Assembly (NCBI GenBank): GCA_021294835.1
Contig: JAJTDF010000003.1
Location: 25,662-89,661, forward strand
Direction: 5' to 3'
Source: Planctomycetaceae bacterium
Lineage (GTDB): Bacteria; Planctomycetota; Phycisphaerae; Phycisphaerales; UBA1924
DNA: 64,000 nucleotides
Under the pieces are notes generated by a model that worked only from the letters and a program-made list of their open reading frames with translations, had not been told where the DNA came from and did not search any database. A program made the translations under genes and the position numbers. Of the stretch, positions 51,890 to 60,555 are shown piece after piece (position 1 is the stretch's first letter; each line of letters starts with the position of its first letter).

Positions 51890-51969
51890 CTGAAACTGCC
51901 CAGCTTCTCACAACGCCCCCCAAGGCCACCCCACGCCCCCAAATCCGCACCCATCGGGCGGATTCCCCC

Positions 51970-51998
51970 TTGACAGCCCAAGCCGCTTCCGTTAGCTT
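51970..51998 (+). promoter_or_regulatory. Putative sigma70 promoter for the PEP-CTERM-like gene
   Basis: A consensus -35 TTGACA (51970-51975) is followed after 17 bases by TAGCTT (51993-51998), a weak -10. It lies about 120 bp before the start of the downstream gene. Confidence 0.45.
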
Positions 51999-52118
51999 CA
52001 CACCAGTTCGCCGTGTGCTGCGCTGTGCGTTCTGTCCGCGCCTCCCGGCCGTCCACGTTCTGTACCCGGCCGCACGCCACCCGTCGGCCGTCCATTCATC
52101 TCACTCAGAGAGAGAGTT

Positions 52119-52943
52119 ATGTCCCGCGCCCGCTCACTGTGTCTCTGCGCCCTCGCCGCCGCCGGCCTCACCGCACCCGCTCACGCCCAACTGGTCTTCA
52201 GCGGCTTCAACACCGGCACCAACCTGGTCAACAACGGCATCGCCACCGTGCCGCTGGCCTCCGGCAGCCTCGACGACGGCCGCTGGACCCGCACCGTCTC
52301 CGGCGGCGTCAACTTCTACGCGTCACCCAACACCTCGGTCTCGGTGAACACCAACGGCATGATCAACTTCGCCGGTGTCACCTCCACCTCCTTCTCCAAC
52401 ACCGCCCTGAACGCCGGTACGCTCAACAACTTCGCCGCCCTGCTCTGGGACGACCTGGACCTCCGCCCCGCCGCCTCCCCCCAGGCCCAACTCTGGGAGA
52501 GCGACACGGCCGACTTCTATGGCCTCACTTGGCTGAACGCCCGCCGCTTCGGCGCCGCCGGCGGTGACACCGGCTGGGACATGCAAGCCCTGTTCTTCAA
52601 GTCCGCCGTCAACATCGGCGGCTTCGCCTTCCTCCCCGGCGACATCGCTTTCAGCTACGCCAACATCGGCACCGTCTCCTCCGATGCCACCGTCGGCCTC
52701 CGGGGCGTCTCCGCCACCGTGTTCGTCCCGGCCCCCGGCGGCAACGCCACCGGCCAGTTCGCCCCGGCCGCGTTGGCCAACCTGCCGCTGTTCCCCACCT
52801 CCAGCCAGTTCATCCTCTTCCGCGCCGCCAGCAACCCCGCCGGCCCGGACTACGCCGTCTCCGTGCAGACCATCCCCGCGCCCGGCGCAGCGATCAGCCT
52901 CGGCCTGGCCGGCCTGCTCGCCGCCCGTCGCCGCCGTCGCTGA
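52119..52943 (+). CDS. Exported protein with PEP-CTERM-like (PAPG-type) sorting tail
   Basis: A 274-residue secreted protein. Signal peptide LCALAAAGLTAPAHAQ; the ATG is preceded by a GAGAGAGAG purine tract. The mature part is beta-rich (VNTNGMINFAGVTSTSFSN, NNFAALLWDDLDLRP, DIAFSYANIGTVSSDATVG), resembling nidogen-like or choice-of-anchor modules, without catalytic motifs. It ends in IPAPGAAISLGLAGLLAARRRRR: a proline motif, hydrophobic helix and arginine cluster, the Phycisphaerae variant of the PEP-CTERM signal for processing by exosortase/archaeosortase-type enzymes. No exosortase gene is in the window. Confidence 0.82.
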   Translation: MSRARSLCLCALAAAGLTAPAHAQLVFSGFNTGTNLVNNGIATVPLASGSLDDGRWTRTVSGGVNFYASPNTSVSVNTNGMINFAGVTSTSFSNTALNAGTLNNFAALLWDDLDLRPAASPQAQLWESDTADFYGLTWLNARRFGAAGGDTGWDMQALFFKSAVNIGGFAFLPGDIAFSYANIGTVSSDATVGLRGVSATVFVPAPGGNATGQFAPAALANLPLFPTSSQFILFRAASNPAGPDYAVSVQTIPAPGAAISLGLAGLLAARRRRR

Positions 52944-53016
52944 ACCGGCCCGGCTGGTCACCACCGGCCTTGAACCACGCACCACCCCCGCTCCCGCCCA
53001 CCGGCGACAGCCGGGC

Positions 53017-54597
53017 TTAATACACCCGCTGCAACTGCGCCCCCGGAAAGAACACCGGCACGATCTGCTGCCACGTCTTCCCCCGGTCGGCCATCTCCTT
53101 GGCGCTCCACTGGCACAGCCCCACACCGTGCCCGAAGCCCCGCCCGGCGATCGTGAACACATCCCCCACCAGCCGGAACTCCACGTCCCCGCTCCGCACC
53201 ATCGTCTCCGCGTTCACCGCCGCAAAGCCCGCCGCCGGTTCGTTGCACGCCCGCCGCAACTCCTCCGCCGTCACCCGCGTCGTAAACCCGCCCCGCGCTG
53301 CCACCAGATACCGCGTCGGCCGCCCTACCGCGTTGCTCGCCTCCACCCGCACGCTCTCCACCGGCGTGCTCGCCGTCAGCGTCTTCAGCGGGTGACCGTT
53401 CACACGCCCCCACGCCGCGAACCGCGCCGTGAGCTCCCCGCGGCTCCGGCTCACCGTCCACCGATACCACTTGGCCGTACGCCCCATCTCCTCCCGTGCC
53501 GCCGCCTGCAGCGGCACCACCAGGTTGTACTCAAACCCCCGCCCCGTCGGCCACGTGTCCCGGGCCGAGGCCGGCCGCCCCCCGCTGGTGCTGCTGAAGT
53601 ACGCCCGCAGCACCTCACCCGCCCACGTCAGCACCACACCCCGCGTGTCCCGCACCGCCGCCACCGCCCTGGCCGCATCCACCGCGCCGCGATACGCCTG
53701 GTCGCTCACCCCCGCCTCCACGTCAAACGCCGCGCCCGCCGCACGCGACCGCGCCCGCTCGTGCAGGGCGTAACTCCGCGCCGCCACCGCCTGGGCCTGA
53801 TACGCCCCCAGCGGCCAGTCCGCGAACAACTCCGCCGCCACCACCCCTTCCAGATACGACTCCAGCCCGGCGATCTCGATCACATCAAACACCCCGCCCG
53901 CACCGCTGCTGCCCTTGGCCATCAGCCGCAGCCGCCCGCCATACGGCCGGCCCTCAATCAGCAGCCGCGCCGGCACCGCCCCGCCCGCACGCACCCGCCC
54001 CGCCACCGCGTTGCCCCCGCCCCCCGGATTGCCCCCACCCCCCGCGCCCGCCAGCAGCGGCGCGCCCGACAACCCCGCCTCCTCCGCCCCGATCTCCAGA
54101 TCCGCCGTCCTGGCAAACCGCCCCAGCAGCCCCGCCCGGTCCCGCACCTCCCACTGTGTCGCCGTCAGCCGCACCGTCACCGGCGCCGTCATCCGCGCCG
54201 GCAGCATCGCCGACCCCACCGGCGAGAGGTACACCATCACCCCGCCGGTCGCCCCGCCCGTCCCCGCCACCGCGCCCACCGTCAGCGCCGGCCGGTTGGT
54301 CATCAGCCGCACCCGGATGTCCGGCTCCCCCACAATCCCCGGCAGCGTCCCGCGCGTCACCACGCCCGACGCACCACCCCCGCCCGCACCGCCACCCGTC
54401 GCCCCCGCGCCCGCCGCCGGTCGCGTCGCCGCTCCATCACCCTCGCCCGACAACCCCCAACTCGCACAGCCCGACAGCGCCACCGCCGCCACCAGCCCCG
54501 CGGTGCGCAGCACACACCCCCACCGCCCCAGCCCGCCGCCCCAACGCCAACCCGTTTGCACTCCGTCGGTCCGCACCCGCTGCACTCCTTGCCTCAT
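53017..54597 (-). CDS. SpoIID/LytB domain lipoprotein
   Basis: A 526-residue predicted lipoprotein (lipobox VALSGC) with a Gly/Ala-rich linker and a C-terminal SpoIID domain: LESYLEGVVAAELFADWP, YQAQAVAARSYALHERARS, YFSSTSGGRPASARDTWP and the terminal HGVGLCQWSAKEMADRG. In endospore formers SpoIID is a lytic transglycosylase acting on peptidoglycan stripped of peptides; relatives in non-sporulating bacteria are thought to act in wall remodelling. The start at 54597 has GAGG 4 bases upstream; the ORF-track version begins 43 codons earlier without support. Diverges from dprA. Confidence 0.88.
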   Translation of the reverse strand: MRQGVQRVRTDGVQTGWRWGGGLGRWGCVLRTAGLVAAVALSGCASWGLSGEGDGAATRPAAGAGATGGGAGGGGASGVVTRGTLPGIVGEPDIRVRLMTNRPALTVGAVAGTGGATGGVMVYLSPVGSAMLPARMTAPVTVRLTATQWEVRDRAGLLGRFARTADLEIGAEEAGLSGAPLLAGAGGGGNPGGGGNAVAGRVRAGGAVPARLLIEGRPYGGRLRLMAKGSSGAGGVFDVIEIAGLESYLEGVVAAELFADWPLGAYQAQAVAARSYALHERARSRAAGAAFDVEAGVSDQAYRGAVDAARAVAAVRDTRGVVLTWAGEVLRAYFSSTSGGRPASARDTWPTGRGFEYNLVVPLQAAAREEMGRTAKWYRWTVSRSRGELTARFAAWGRVNGHPLKTLTASTPVESVRVEASNAVGRPTRYLVAARGGFTTRVTAEELRRACNEPAAGFAAVNAETMVRSGDVEFRLVGDVFTIAGRGFGHGVGLCQWSAKEMADRGKTWQQIVPVFFPGAQLQRVY

Positions 54598-54731
54598 CGC
54601 GCACCTCGCTCGCCGGCGTCCCTGCCCGCGTTCGGCCAAGTGTAGAGCGGCCCCTCTCCCGATTCGGTGCCCCTGTTCTGCCCCCACCACACACAATCCA
54701 CTTTCTGGTACACTCACCTCACCCAACCCCC

Positions 54732-55997
54732 ATGCACCAACCCAACCCCAGCCCGTCCCCCTCCCCCGCCGACGACACGCTCGACCTCCTCGCCCTGCTC
54801 TGCGCCCCCGGCCTCGGTCCCGTGCTCATCTCGCGGCTCCTCCAGCACTTCTCCTCCCCCACATCCGTGCTCAAGGCCGAGGCCGCCGCGCTCGCCGCCG
54901 TCAAAGGCATCGGCCCCCAACGCGCCGCCTCCATCGCCCGCAACCGCGCCGCCAACCTCCAGGCCGCCAAAGACGAAGCCCGTCGCGCCGCCGACGCCGG
55001 CGTCACCCTCCTGCCCATCCACTCCCCGCTCTACCCGCCCCTGCTCGCCACCATCGCCGACCCGCCCCCCATCCTCTACGTCCGAGGCGAACTCCGCCCG
55101 CTCGACGCCGACCGCTACCCCATCGCCCTGGTCGGCTCCCGCGCCTGCTCCGCGTACGGCCGCGAACAGGCCGAACGCTTCGCCGGCCAGCTCGCCTCCG
55201 CCGGCATCACCGTCATCTCCGGCGGCGCCCGAGGCATCGACTCCGCCGCCCACCTCGCCGCCATGCGCTGCGCCGGCCGCACCATCGCCGTCCTCGGCTG
55301 CGGCCTCCAGCACATCTACCCGCGCGAGAACGCCGAGCTGTTCGACCAGATCGCCCAGCCCGCCGCCGCCCGCGGAGCCATCGTCAGCGAACTGCCCATG
55401 GCGACCGCGCCGACCGCTGAGAACTTCCCCGCCCGCAACCGCATCATCTCCGGCCTCGCCCTGGGCACCCTGGTCATCGAGGCCGGCAAAGGCTCCGGCT
55501 CCCTGATCACCGCCCGCCTCGCCGCTGAGGATCACGGCCGCGAAGTCTTCGCCGTCCCCGGCCGGGTCGACTCCGCCGCCTCGGAAGGCACGCACGAGCT
55601 CATCAAGTCCGGCGGTGCCGCCCTGGTCACCTCCCCAGCCGACGTCATCGCCGGGCTCGAATCCGCCGCGCGGCACCTCCACGCCGGCTCCCATGCCGCC
55701 CGCTTTGGCCCCCCGCCGCCTTCGGACCTGTTCTCCGCCTCCACCCTCTCAGCCGATCAGCATCCGCCCGCCCCCGACTCCCCCCCAGCCCACCTCACCC
55801 CCACGCAGGTCCAGATCTACGCCGCACTGAAGGACGAAGGCACCTTCGATGATCTGGTGGCTCACACCGGCCTCCCACCCGGCCAACTCCGCTCCGACCT
55901 CACCCTGCTAGAACTCCAACGGCTCGTCATTCGACGCGGCTCGGCTTACGCCCGCCGCCCGGCCTCCCCCCCCTCTTCCGGTTCCGGCCGCCCCTGA
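54732..55997 (+). CDS. dprA: DNA-processing protein DprA (Smf)
   Basis: Binds incoming single-stranded DNA and loads RecA during natural transformation. The 421 residues contain an N-terminal helix-hairpin-helix region (LLALLCAPGLGPVLISRLL, VKGIGPQRAASIARNR), the Rossmann DprA core (YPIALVGSRACSAYGREQA, VISGGARGIDSAAHLAAMRC, IVSELPMATAPTAENFPARN, KGSGSLITARLAAEDHGREV) and a C-terminal winged helix (TQVQIYAALKDEGTFDDLV). The ATG at 54732 gives the expected length; the ORF-track start adds 192 proline-rich codons. No Shine-Dalgarno is obvious. No other competence gene is in the window. Confidence 0.94.
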   Translation: MHQPNPSPSPSPADDTLDLLALLCAPGLGPVLISRLLQHFSSPTSVLKAEAAALAAVKGIGPQRAASIARNRAANLQAAKDEARRAADAGVTLLPIHSPLYPPLLATIADPPPILYVRGELRPLDADRYPIALVGSRACSAYGREQAERFAGQLASAGITVISGGARGIDSAAHLAAMRCAGRTIAVLGCGLQHIYPRENAELFDQIAQPAAARGAIVSELPMATAPTAENFPARNRIISGLALGTLVIEAGKGSGSLITARLAAEDHGREVFAVPGRVDSAASEGTHELIKSGGAALVTSPADVIAGLESAARHLHAGSHAARFGPPPPSDLFSASTLSADQHPPAPDSPPAHLTPTQVQIYAALKDEGTFDDLVAHTGLPPGQLRSDLTLLELQRLVIRRGSAYARRPASPPSSGSGRP

Positions 55998-56524
55998 CCC
56001 CGTCTGCCTGCTGGCCGGAACGACCTTTCTCCGAACCCAATCCCACCCACCGGTCGTAGCACCGCCACAGGTCACCCACAACGTCTGGGGGTCGATCTGT
56101 AAGGTGTTCACACGTACCGTACTTTTTTATAAAAACCGAAATCTTCTCCTTGCCGATTGGTCGATGATTGGGTAGTATCAACCGAACAGATTATCGTGTT
56201 GGTGGTTCGCACGGGCATGCTGGCCATCACCGATCACCCTCTTCCTCCTGACGACAGCTTGTCCAGATGCCCGTCTCTCGTGCAGCAGTGCAGCGTCGAG
56301 ACTGCCTTTGGTTCGCCGGGTTTGTGCTCCAGCCGCGCGTCGGCTTCAGCGGGGTTCATGCAGCCAAGCCCTCATCGTTGGTCATCGCTCGAAGCCGTCC
56401 CGTGTCCTCGACCCATTGCGGTCCTGCCACCGGTCTTTCCGCTTCCTGGTCGCCCCAACACCGTCGCTTCGCCCCATCAGCCCGTTCCCACCGCCCATTC
56501 CCTCCGCCCCATGCCCGCCGCCCC
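55998..56524. other. Intergenic region with AT-rich promoter segment upstream of the lexA gene group
   Basis: 527 bases without a convincing gene. Bases about 56100-56210 are distinctly AT-rich and hold a promoter-like pair and an inverted repeat (separate entry). At 56511-56538 a 14-bp unit (atgcccgccgcccc) is duplicated in tandem with one mismatch, just at the start of the next gene, creating two out-of-frame ATGs. Confidence 0.55.
56150..56200 (+). promoter_or_regulatory. Putative promoter and operator of the unknown gene-lexA group
   Basis: TTGCCG (56150-56155) and TAGTAT (56173-56178) are spaced by exactly 17 bases, each matching 4 of 6 consensus positions. AACA-N8-TGTT (56185-56200) begins at the predicted transcription start. 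A symmetric site in this place, upstream of lexA, is what LexA autoregulation would look like, but the sequence is not one of the LexA boxes I know well. Confidence 0.4.
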
Positions 56525-57511
56525 ATGCCCGCCGCCCTGAACATCCTGCTCCGCTCGCTGGCCGAGCACGCCGCAGGGCTTCGCCACCTTCTGGCGACCG
56601 GCGATGGTCAGGACGGCTCCCCCCTCTGTCTGGTGGGTCCCGGCGGCGAGTACGAACGGGCCTTCTTGGGCAGCCCCACCGGCGGCCTGCTGGTCGAAGC
56701 CTTCACCGCAGCCACCGCCCCGGCTCCCGTCCGCCCCGCCAACCGGGCCGACCGCCACGCCGACCCTTCCAGCCCCGCCCGCCCGCTCGACAGCCGATCT
56801 GCCGCCATGCGCCGCCGCGTCCACAGCTTGGTCCTCCGCATGATCGGCATCGCATCGGTCACGCAGGCCTCCGCCAGCCGCGGCTCAGTGCCGTCGCCCC
56901 TTCCCGCTGCTGACGTGGGCCCCCTCTTCCTCACCGCCGCCCCCAAGCCCCAGCACGCCGCCCTCGCCGCTCACGTTGCCGCCCTGGCCGCCAGCGAGTC
57001 CATGCTCGATCAGCAGGCCCAGTGCCTGGAACGGACCCAGGCCCTGCTGGCCAAACTGCTCCACGTCGCCAACACCGCGCCCGCAGCGGGTGCTGCAGGC
57101 CGTGTCATCCGCCGTCGCGGTCCTCGGCCGGCCCAGCCCGTCGATGTCGTCCGTACGCCATCTTCACCGTTCCCGAGCCCCTCAAACGTCCCGGCCTCGG
57201 TTCCGCCTCCGCCGCCCGGCGGCGGGGCAACGCCGTCGCCCGCCCACCGCACAAACCCACACGCAGGCCGAGACTTCCCGTCTTCGGCCGTTCCGGAGAA
57301 GGCACACCATGAACCTGACCCCCAAGCAGCTCCGCATTCTCTCCCTGATCCGCGACTGGCGAGTCCGGCACGGCTATTCGCCGACGATGCAGGAACTCGC
57401 CGACGAGATCGGCGTCAGCAAGGTCACGGTCTTCGAACACGTCGAAGCCCTGATCAAGAAGGGAGCACTGGTCCGCGAGGCGAACAAGGCTCGCTCTTTG
57501 TCGATCGCTGA
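56525..57511 (+). CDS. Hypothetical protein upstream of lexA (C-terminal reading frame uncertain)
   Basis: From the ATG at 56525 the frame has coding-like third-position GC and residue usage for about 190 codons (MPAALNILLRSLAEHAAGLR, AALAAHVAALAASESMLDQQ, LERTQALLAKLLHVAN). I recognise no family. The open frame runs to 57511, overlapping the first 203 bases of lexA, which is improbable for a real C-terminus. The frame closing at 57312 (ORF from 57022, ...FGRSGEGTP) also looks coding near its end and its TGA overlaps the lexA ATG as ATGA. This suggests either a frameshift near 57085-57150 or an over-extended frame. No Shine-Dalgarno is seen. Confidence 0.45.
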   Translation: MPAALNILLRSLAEHAAGLRHLLATGDGQDGSPLCLVGPGGEYERAFLGSPTGGLLVEAFTAATAPAPVRPANRADRHADPSSPARPLDSRSAAMRRRVHSLVLRMIGIASVTQASASRGSVPSPLPAADVGPLFLTAAPKPQHAALAAHVAALAASESMLDQQAQCLERTQALLAKLLHVANTAPAAGAAGRVIRRRGPRPAQPVDVVRTPSSPFPSPSNVPASVPPPPPGGGATPSPAHRTNPHAGRDFPSSAVPEKAHHEPDPQAAPHSLPDPRLASPARLFADDAGTRRRDRRQQGHGLRTRRSPDQEGSTGPRGEQGSLFVDR

Positions 57512-57926
57512 GGGCATCGCCGTTCCCGACGAAGCCCGGCCCCTTCGCTTCCCCCTGGTCGGCAAGATCGCCGCCGGCTACCCCATCGAGAAAGTCGCCG
57601 AGCAGGATGAACTCGACATCATCGCCCTGCTCGGCCCCCGCTCCACCAACAAGCAGGCCACCACCTTCGCGTTGAAGGTTCAAGGCGACAGCATGAAGGA
57701 AGAGGGCATCATGGACGGCGACTTCGTTCTTGTTGAACGCAGCGACACCGCCGCCAACGGCGACCGCGTCGTCGCCCTCCTCCCCGACGGCCAGACCACC
57801 CTCAAGACCTTCTACCGCGAAGCCGACCACATCCGCCTCCAGCCCGCCAACCCCTCCTTCGCCCCCATCATCGTCCGCGATTGCCGCGTCCAGGGCATCG
57901 TCCGGGGCATTGTCCGCAAGTACTGA
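57309..57926 (+). CDS. lexA: LexA repressor
   Basis: SOS-response repressor, 205 residues. The start at 57309 follows GGAGAAGG by 6 bases. N-terminal winged helix: LTPKQLRILSLIRDWRVRHG, YSPTMQELADEIGVSKVTVF. C-terminal self-cleaving peptidase: scissile Ala89-Gly90 in VGKIAAGYP, catalytic Ser128 in VQGDSMKEEGIMDGDFVLV and Lys166 in GQTTLKTFYR. RecA-stimulated autocleavage is therefore expected. It ends at a strong terminator. An upstream unknown gene is probably co-transcribed. Confidence 0.96.
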   Translation: MNLTPKQLRILSLIRDWRVRHGYSPTMQELADEIGVSKVTVFEHVEALIKKGALVREANKARSLSIAEGIAVPDEARPLRFPLVGKIAAGYPIEKVAEQDELDIIALLGPRSTNKQATTFALKVQGDSMKEEGIMDGDFVLVERSDTAANGDRVVALLPDGQTTLKTFYREADHIRLQPANPSFAPIIVRDCRVQGIVRGIVRKY

Positions 57927-57970
57927 TCGCCCCGGGCCAACTCGCACCCGACAACACGCACCTCATCAAT

Positions 57971-58008
57971 AAAAAGACCCCTCCGATCATCTCCGGAGGG
58001 GTCTTTTT
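57971..58008. terminator. Bidirectional terminator between lexA and the LuxR gene
   Basis: A perfect 15-bp stem (aaaaagacccctccg / cggaggggtcttttt) with an 8-base loop. The A- and T-runs are part of the stem ends, so it works for both converging genes. Confidence 0.92.
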
Positions 58009-58064
58009 CATGGCTCATCCGGCCGCAGCCGCGGCGTGTCTTACCCGTCGCCCCGACCGAGCGC

Positions 58065-58784
58065 TCACTTCGACGTGTGAGGCCCGCCCTCCGACACCCG
58101 CCGCTGATACCGCCGGCCGGTCCGGTGCTGCACTTCGCTCGGCGCCGCCGCCAGCAAGCCCGCCTCCACCGCGATGCGGGCCAGTTCCACGCGGTTTCGC
58201 ACGCCCAGCTTGGCGCCCAGCGCCAATCGGTGCGCTTCGATCGTCTTCCGGCTGCGGTACAGAGCCTCGGCGATCTGCGCCGTGGTCAGCCCCTGCGCGA
58301 TCATGCTCAGGATCTGCAATTCGCGAGGCGTCAGAATCCCCAACTTGCCATGGTCCACCGCCTTGGCGTCCACCCGCTCGTATTCCGGCCGCTCAGGACG
58401 CTTGACGTCCACCGCCTGCTGACCGCGACCGGTCAGCAGCACCACCGGACGCCCGTGCGGGTCCGTCGTCGGCCGCATCACCGTGCGAATCCGAACGCCG
58501 CGCCAGATCTCATGCAGCACCACCACACGCCCCGTCCGCAACGCCCGCTGAACGAGCTCCAGCCGCTCGGCCGCCACATCCGCCGGCATCAGATCGCCCA
58601 GCTTCTTTCCCACCACCGCCGCCCCCGCCAGCCCCTCAGCCCACCACGCCGCCCAACCGCCCGCCCACAGCACCTCCCCTTCTCCTGACACCACTGCAAG
58701 GTCCGCTCCCGAGTCTTCCAGCAAGGCTGCCCACAATGCGTTCATAGCGACAGGGGCGGGTGTAGATTCGATAACTCCGTTCAC
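58065..58784 (-). CDS. LuxR-family regulator with PAS-like sensor domain
   Basis: A 239-residue regulator. The GTG at 58784 is chosen because AGGAG lies 6 bases upstream; the ORF-track start adds 94 non-coding-like codons and the ATG at 58745 has no such signal. Residues about 15-130 resemble a PAS sensor (LLEDSGADLAVVSGEGEVLW, GKKLGDLMPADVAAERLELV, GRPVVLLTGRG). The C-terminus is a GerE/LuxR helix-turn-helix (LTPRELQILSMIAQGLTTAQ, IAEALYRSRKTIEAHRLAL). There is no receiver aspartate domain, so it is not a classical response regulator; the PAS part may bind a ligand. The 444-bp region upstream holds two clear palindromes that it might bind. Confidence 0.87.
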   Translation of the reverse strand: MNGVIESTPAPVAMNALWAALLEDSGADLAVVSGEGEVLWAGGWAAWWAEGLAGAAVVGKKLGDLMPADVAAERLELVQRALRTGRVVVLHEIWRGVRIRTVMRPTTDPHGRPVVLLTGRGQQAVDVKRPERPEYERVDAKAVDHGKLGILTPRELQILSMIAQGLTTAQIAEALYRSRKTIEAHRLALGAKLGVRNRVELARIAVEAGLLAAAPSEVQHRTGRRYQRRVSEGGPHTSK

Positions 58785-59100
58785 TGCGGGCTCCTGATGC
58801 CCCGCCCCGTCGTCGTTCCCCACGCTCCCTGTTCTCGCCCTCCCGCTGCATCTGTTCCCCCGTCTTCCATCGTCTCCCCCCGCATCAATCGCCGACGTGC
58901 CGTGAACGGACCAACCGAACCCAAGCCCGCTGGCACCATATGCCAACGCCGCAGCTGAACACATCGAAACGTCGTCTCGCCCCTGCTCCTGCGAAGAATA
59001 CGACCATGCACCGTCCACGCTGATCAGAAAACGTACGGAAGCAGGGAAATAAGTACTTCCACGCACAACTCAAGCGTGACCACCTCGCATCGGGGCGGAT

Positions 59101-59116
59101 CGATTTGAACAAATCG
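59101..59116. promoter_or_regulatory. Palindrome CGATTTG-AA-CAAATCG
   Basis: A perfect 16-bp inverted repeat with 7-bp arms and a 2-base centre, about 315 bp upstream of the LuxR start. Size and symmetry fit a dimeric regulator site; it has no U-tract and is not placed like a terminator. Confidence 0.5.
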
Positions 59117-59129
59117 CTGGATCGCGGAC

Positions 59130-59149
59130 TGTTACGGTGTCATGTAACA
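59130..59149. promoter_or_regulatory. Inverted repeat TGTTAC-N8-GTAACA
   Basis: Perfect 6-bp half-sites with an 8-base spacer, 13 bp from the preceding palindrome and about 80 bp past the odhB stop. The geometry is typical of a dimeric helix-turn-helix operator. Confidence 0.5.
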
Positions 59150-59228
59150 CCCGCCACCAACCCTCCGACGCACACCCCAGCCACCCTCACCGCAACTGCG
59201 GCGGACACCGATTCTTCGCGCTGCCGCG

Positions 59229-60506
59229 TCACAGCCCCAGCAGCAACCGCTCCGGCCGCTCCAGACCGTTCTTGATCGCCACCAGGAACTGCACCGCGTC
59301 CGACCCATCCAGCAGCCGGTGGTCGTAGCTCAGCGCCAGGTACATCATCGGCCGCAGCGCAATCTGCCCGGGCTTATCCGGGTCTTCCACCGGACGGTTC
59401 TTGATCGCGTGCATGCCCAGAATGGCGCTCTGCGGCGAGTTGAGGATCGGCGTGGAGATCAGCGAGCCGAACACCCCGCCGTTGGTGATCGTGAACGTGC
59501 CGCCCTGCAGATCGTCCAGCGTCAGCTTGCCGTCGCGGGCCTTGGTCGCCAGCTCCTTGATGCCCGACTCGATCCCCGCGAAGCTCAGCGCTGCGCAGTT
59601 CCGCAGCACCGGCACCGTCAGGCCCTTGGGCGTGCTCACCGCCACAGCAATGTTCACCGCCTCGTGGTGCTCCACTTCCAGCCCGCCCGAAGCACCCTTG
59701 ACGATCTGGCTGTTCACCGCCGGGAACTGCTTGAGCGCCACCGTCGCCGCCCGCACGAAGAACGACATGAAGCCCAGCCCCACCGCGTTCTTCTTCTCAA
59801 ACTCTTCCTTGTACCGCTTGCGCATCTCCATCACCGCCGTCATGTCCACCTCGTTGAAGGTGGTCAGCATGGCCGCCGTGTGCTGCGCCTCCACCAGCCG
59901 CTGCGCGATTCGCTGCCGCAGGGGCGTCATCGGCGTCCGCTTCACCCCGCCCACCGCCGCCGGTGCTGCGACAGCCGCCGGGGCCGCAGCCGCCCGGGGG
60001 GGCGTCGCAACCGCCACCGCCGTCCCGCCGCCCTTGCCCGCCACCGCCTCCAGCACATCCTGCTCACGCACCCGCCCGCCCGGCCCCGTCCCCGCCACCT
60101 TGGCCAGGTCCACCCCGTGCTCATCGGCCAGCTTCTTGGCCAAGGGGGTCGCCCGCACATCCGCCCCGTTGGCTGCGTGCCCGTTGCTCGCCGGCGCCGC
60201 CGCGGCAGGAGCAGCCGCCACCGCCGCGGGCGCAGCAGGCGTTGCCGCCGGTGCACTGGCCGCGGCACTCGCGCTCTCGTCCACCGTCCCCACGCTCGAA
60301 CCCACCTCCACCGTCTGCCCCACCGCCGCCCCATGGCTCAGCCGCCCGGCCGCCGGAGCGGTGATCTCCGCGGTGATCTTGTCGGTCTCCAGATCCATCA
60401 CCACTTCGTCGCGCTTGACCATCGCCCCGTCCGGCTTGTGCCACTTGGCCACAACGCCCGTCCGCACCGACTCGCCCATTTCCGGAATCACGATCTTCAC
60501 CGCCAT
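59229..60506 (-). CDS. sucB: 2-oxoglutarate dehydrogenase E2 (dihydrolipoyllysine-residue succinyltransferase)
   Basis: Transfers the succinyl group to CoA in the 2-oxoglutarate dehydrogenase complex. 425 residues: one lipoyl domain ([17 protein letters not shown], lipoylated Lys in [11 protein letters not shown]), an Ala/Pro linker, a subunit-binding domain ([20 protein letters not shown]), a second linker, and the catalytic core ([54 protein letters not shown] with catalytic His and Asp). The single lipoyl domain and core segments identify it as the succinyltransferase rather than the acetyltransferase. The ATG at 60506 is used (GGAG 9 bases upstream); another ATG lies two codons earlier. 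It closes the minus-strand cluster with the pyruvate dehydrogenase genes. Confidence 0.93.
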   Translation of the reverse strand: MAVKIVIPEMGESVRTGVVAKWHKPDGAMVKRDEVVMDLETDKITAEITAPAAGRLSHGAAVGQTVEVGSSVGTVDESASAAASAPAATPAAPAAVAAAPAAAAPASNGHAANGADVRATPLAKKLADEHGVDLAKVAGTGPGGRVREQDVLEAVAGKGGGTAVAVATPPRAAAAPAAVAAPAAVGGVKRTPMTPLRQRIAQRLVEAQHTAAMLTTFNEVDMTAVMEMRKRYKEEFEKKNAVGLGFMSFFVRAATVALKQFPAVNSQIVKGASGGLEVEHHEAVNIAVAVSTPKGLTVPVLRNCAALSFAGIESGIKELATKARDGKLTLDDLQGGTFTITNGGVFGSLISTPILNSPQSAILGMHAIKNRPVEDPDKPGQIALRPMMYLALSYDHRLLDGSDAVQFLVAIKNGLERPERLLLGL

Positions 60507-60555
60507 GGCCATGCGCTCCAACCCCCCTCGGGTTGTCACCCGCCGCCCCGCTCGG

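Larger units (their letters stand above)
58785..59228. other. Regulatory-looking intergenic region upstream of the LuxR gene
   Basis: 444 bases with no convincing gene. Its distal half is less GC-rich than the surroundings and contains two palindromes (separate entries) and an aagtactt 8-mer (59053-59060). It must carry the LuxR-gene promoter; TTGAGT followed after 16 bases by TATTTC on the minus strand is a weak candidate. Confidence 0.5.

Noticed and set aside
54156-54731. N-terminal 192-residue extension of DprA in the ORF track.
   Set aside because: Proline/serine low-complexity that is antisense to the SpoIID-like gene start; the DprA family begins near the ATG at 54732.
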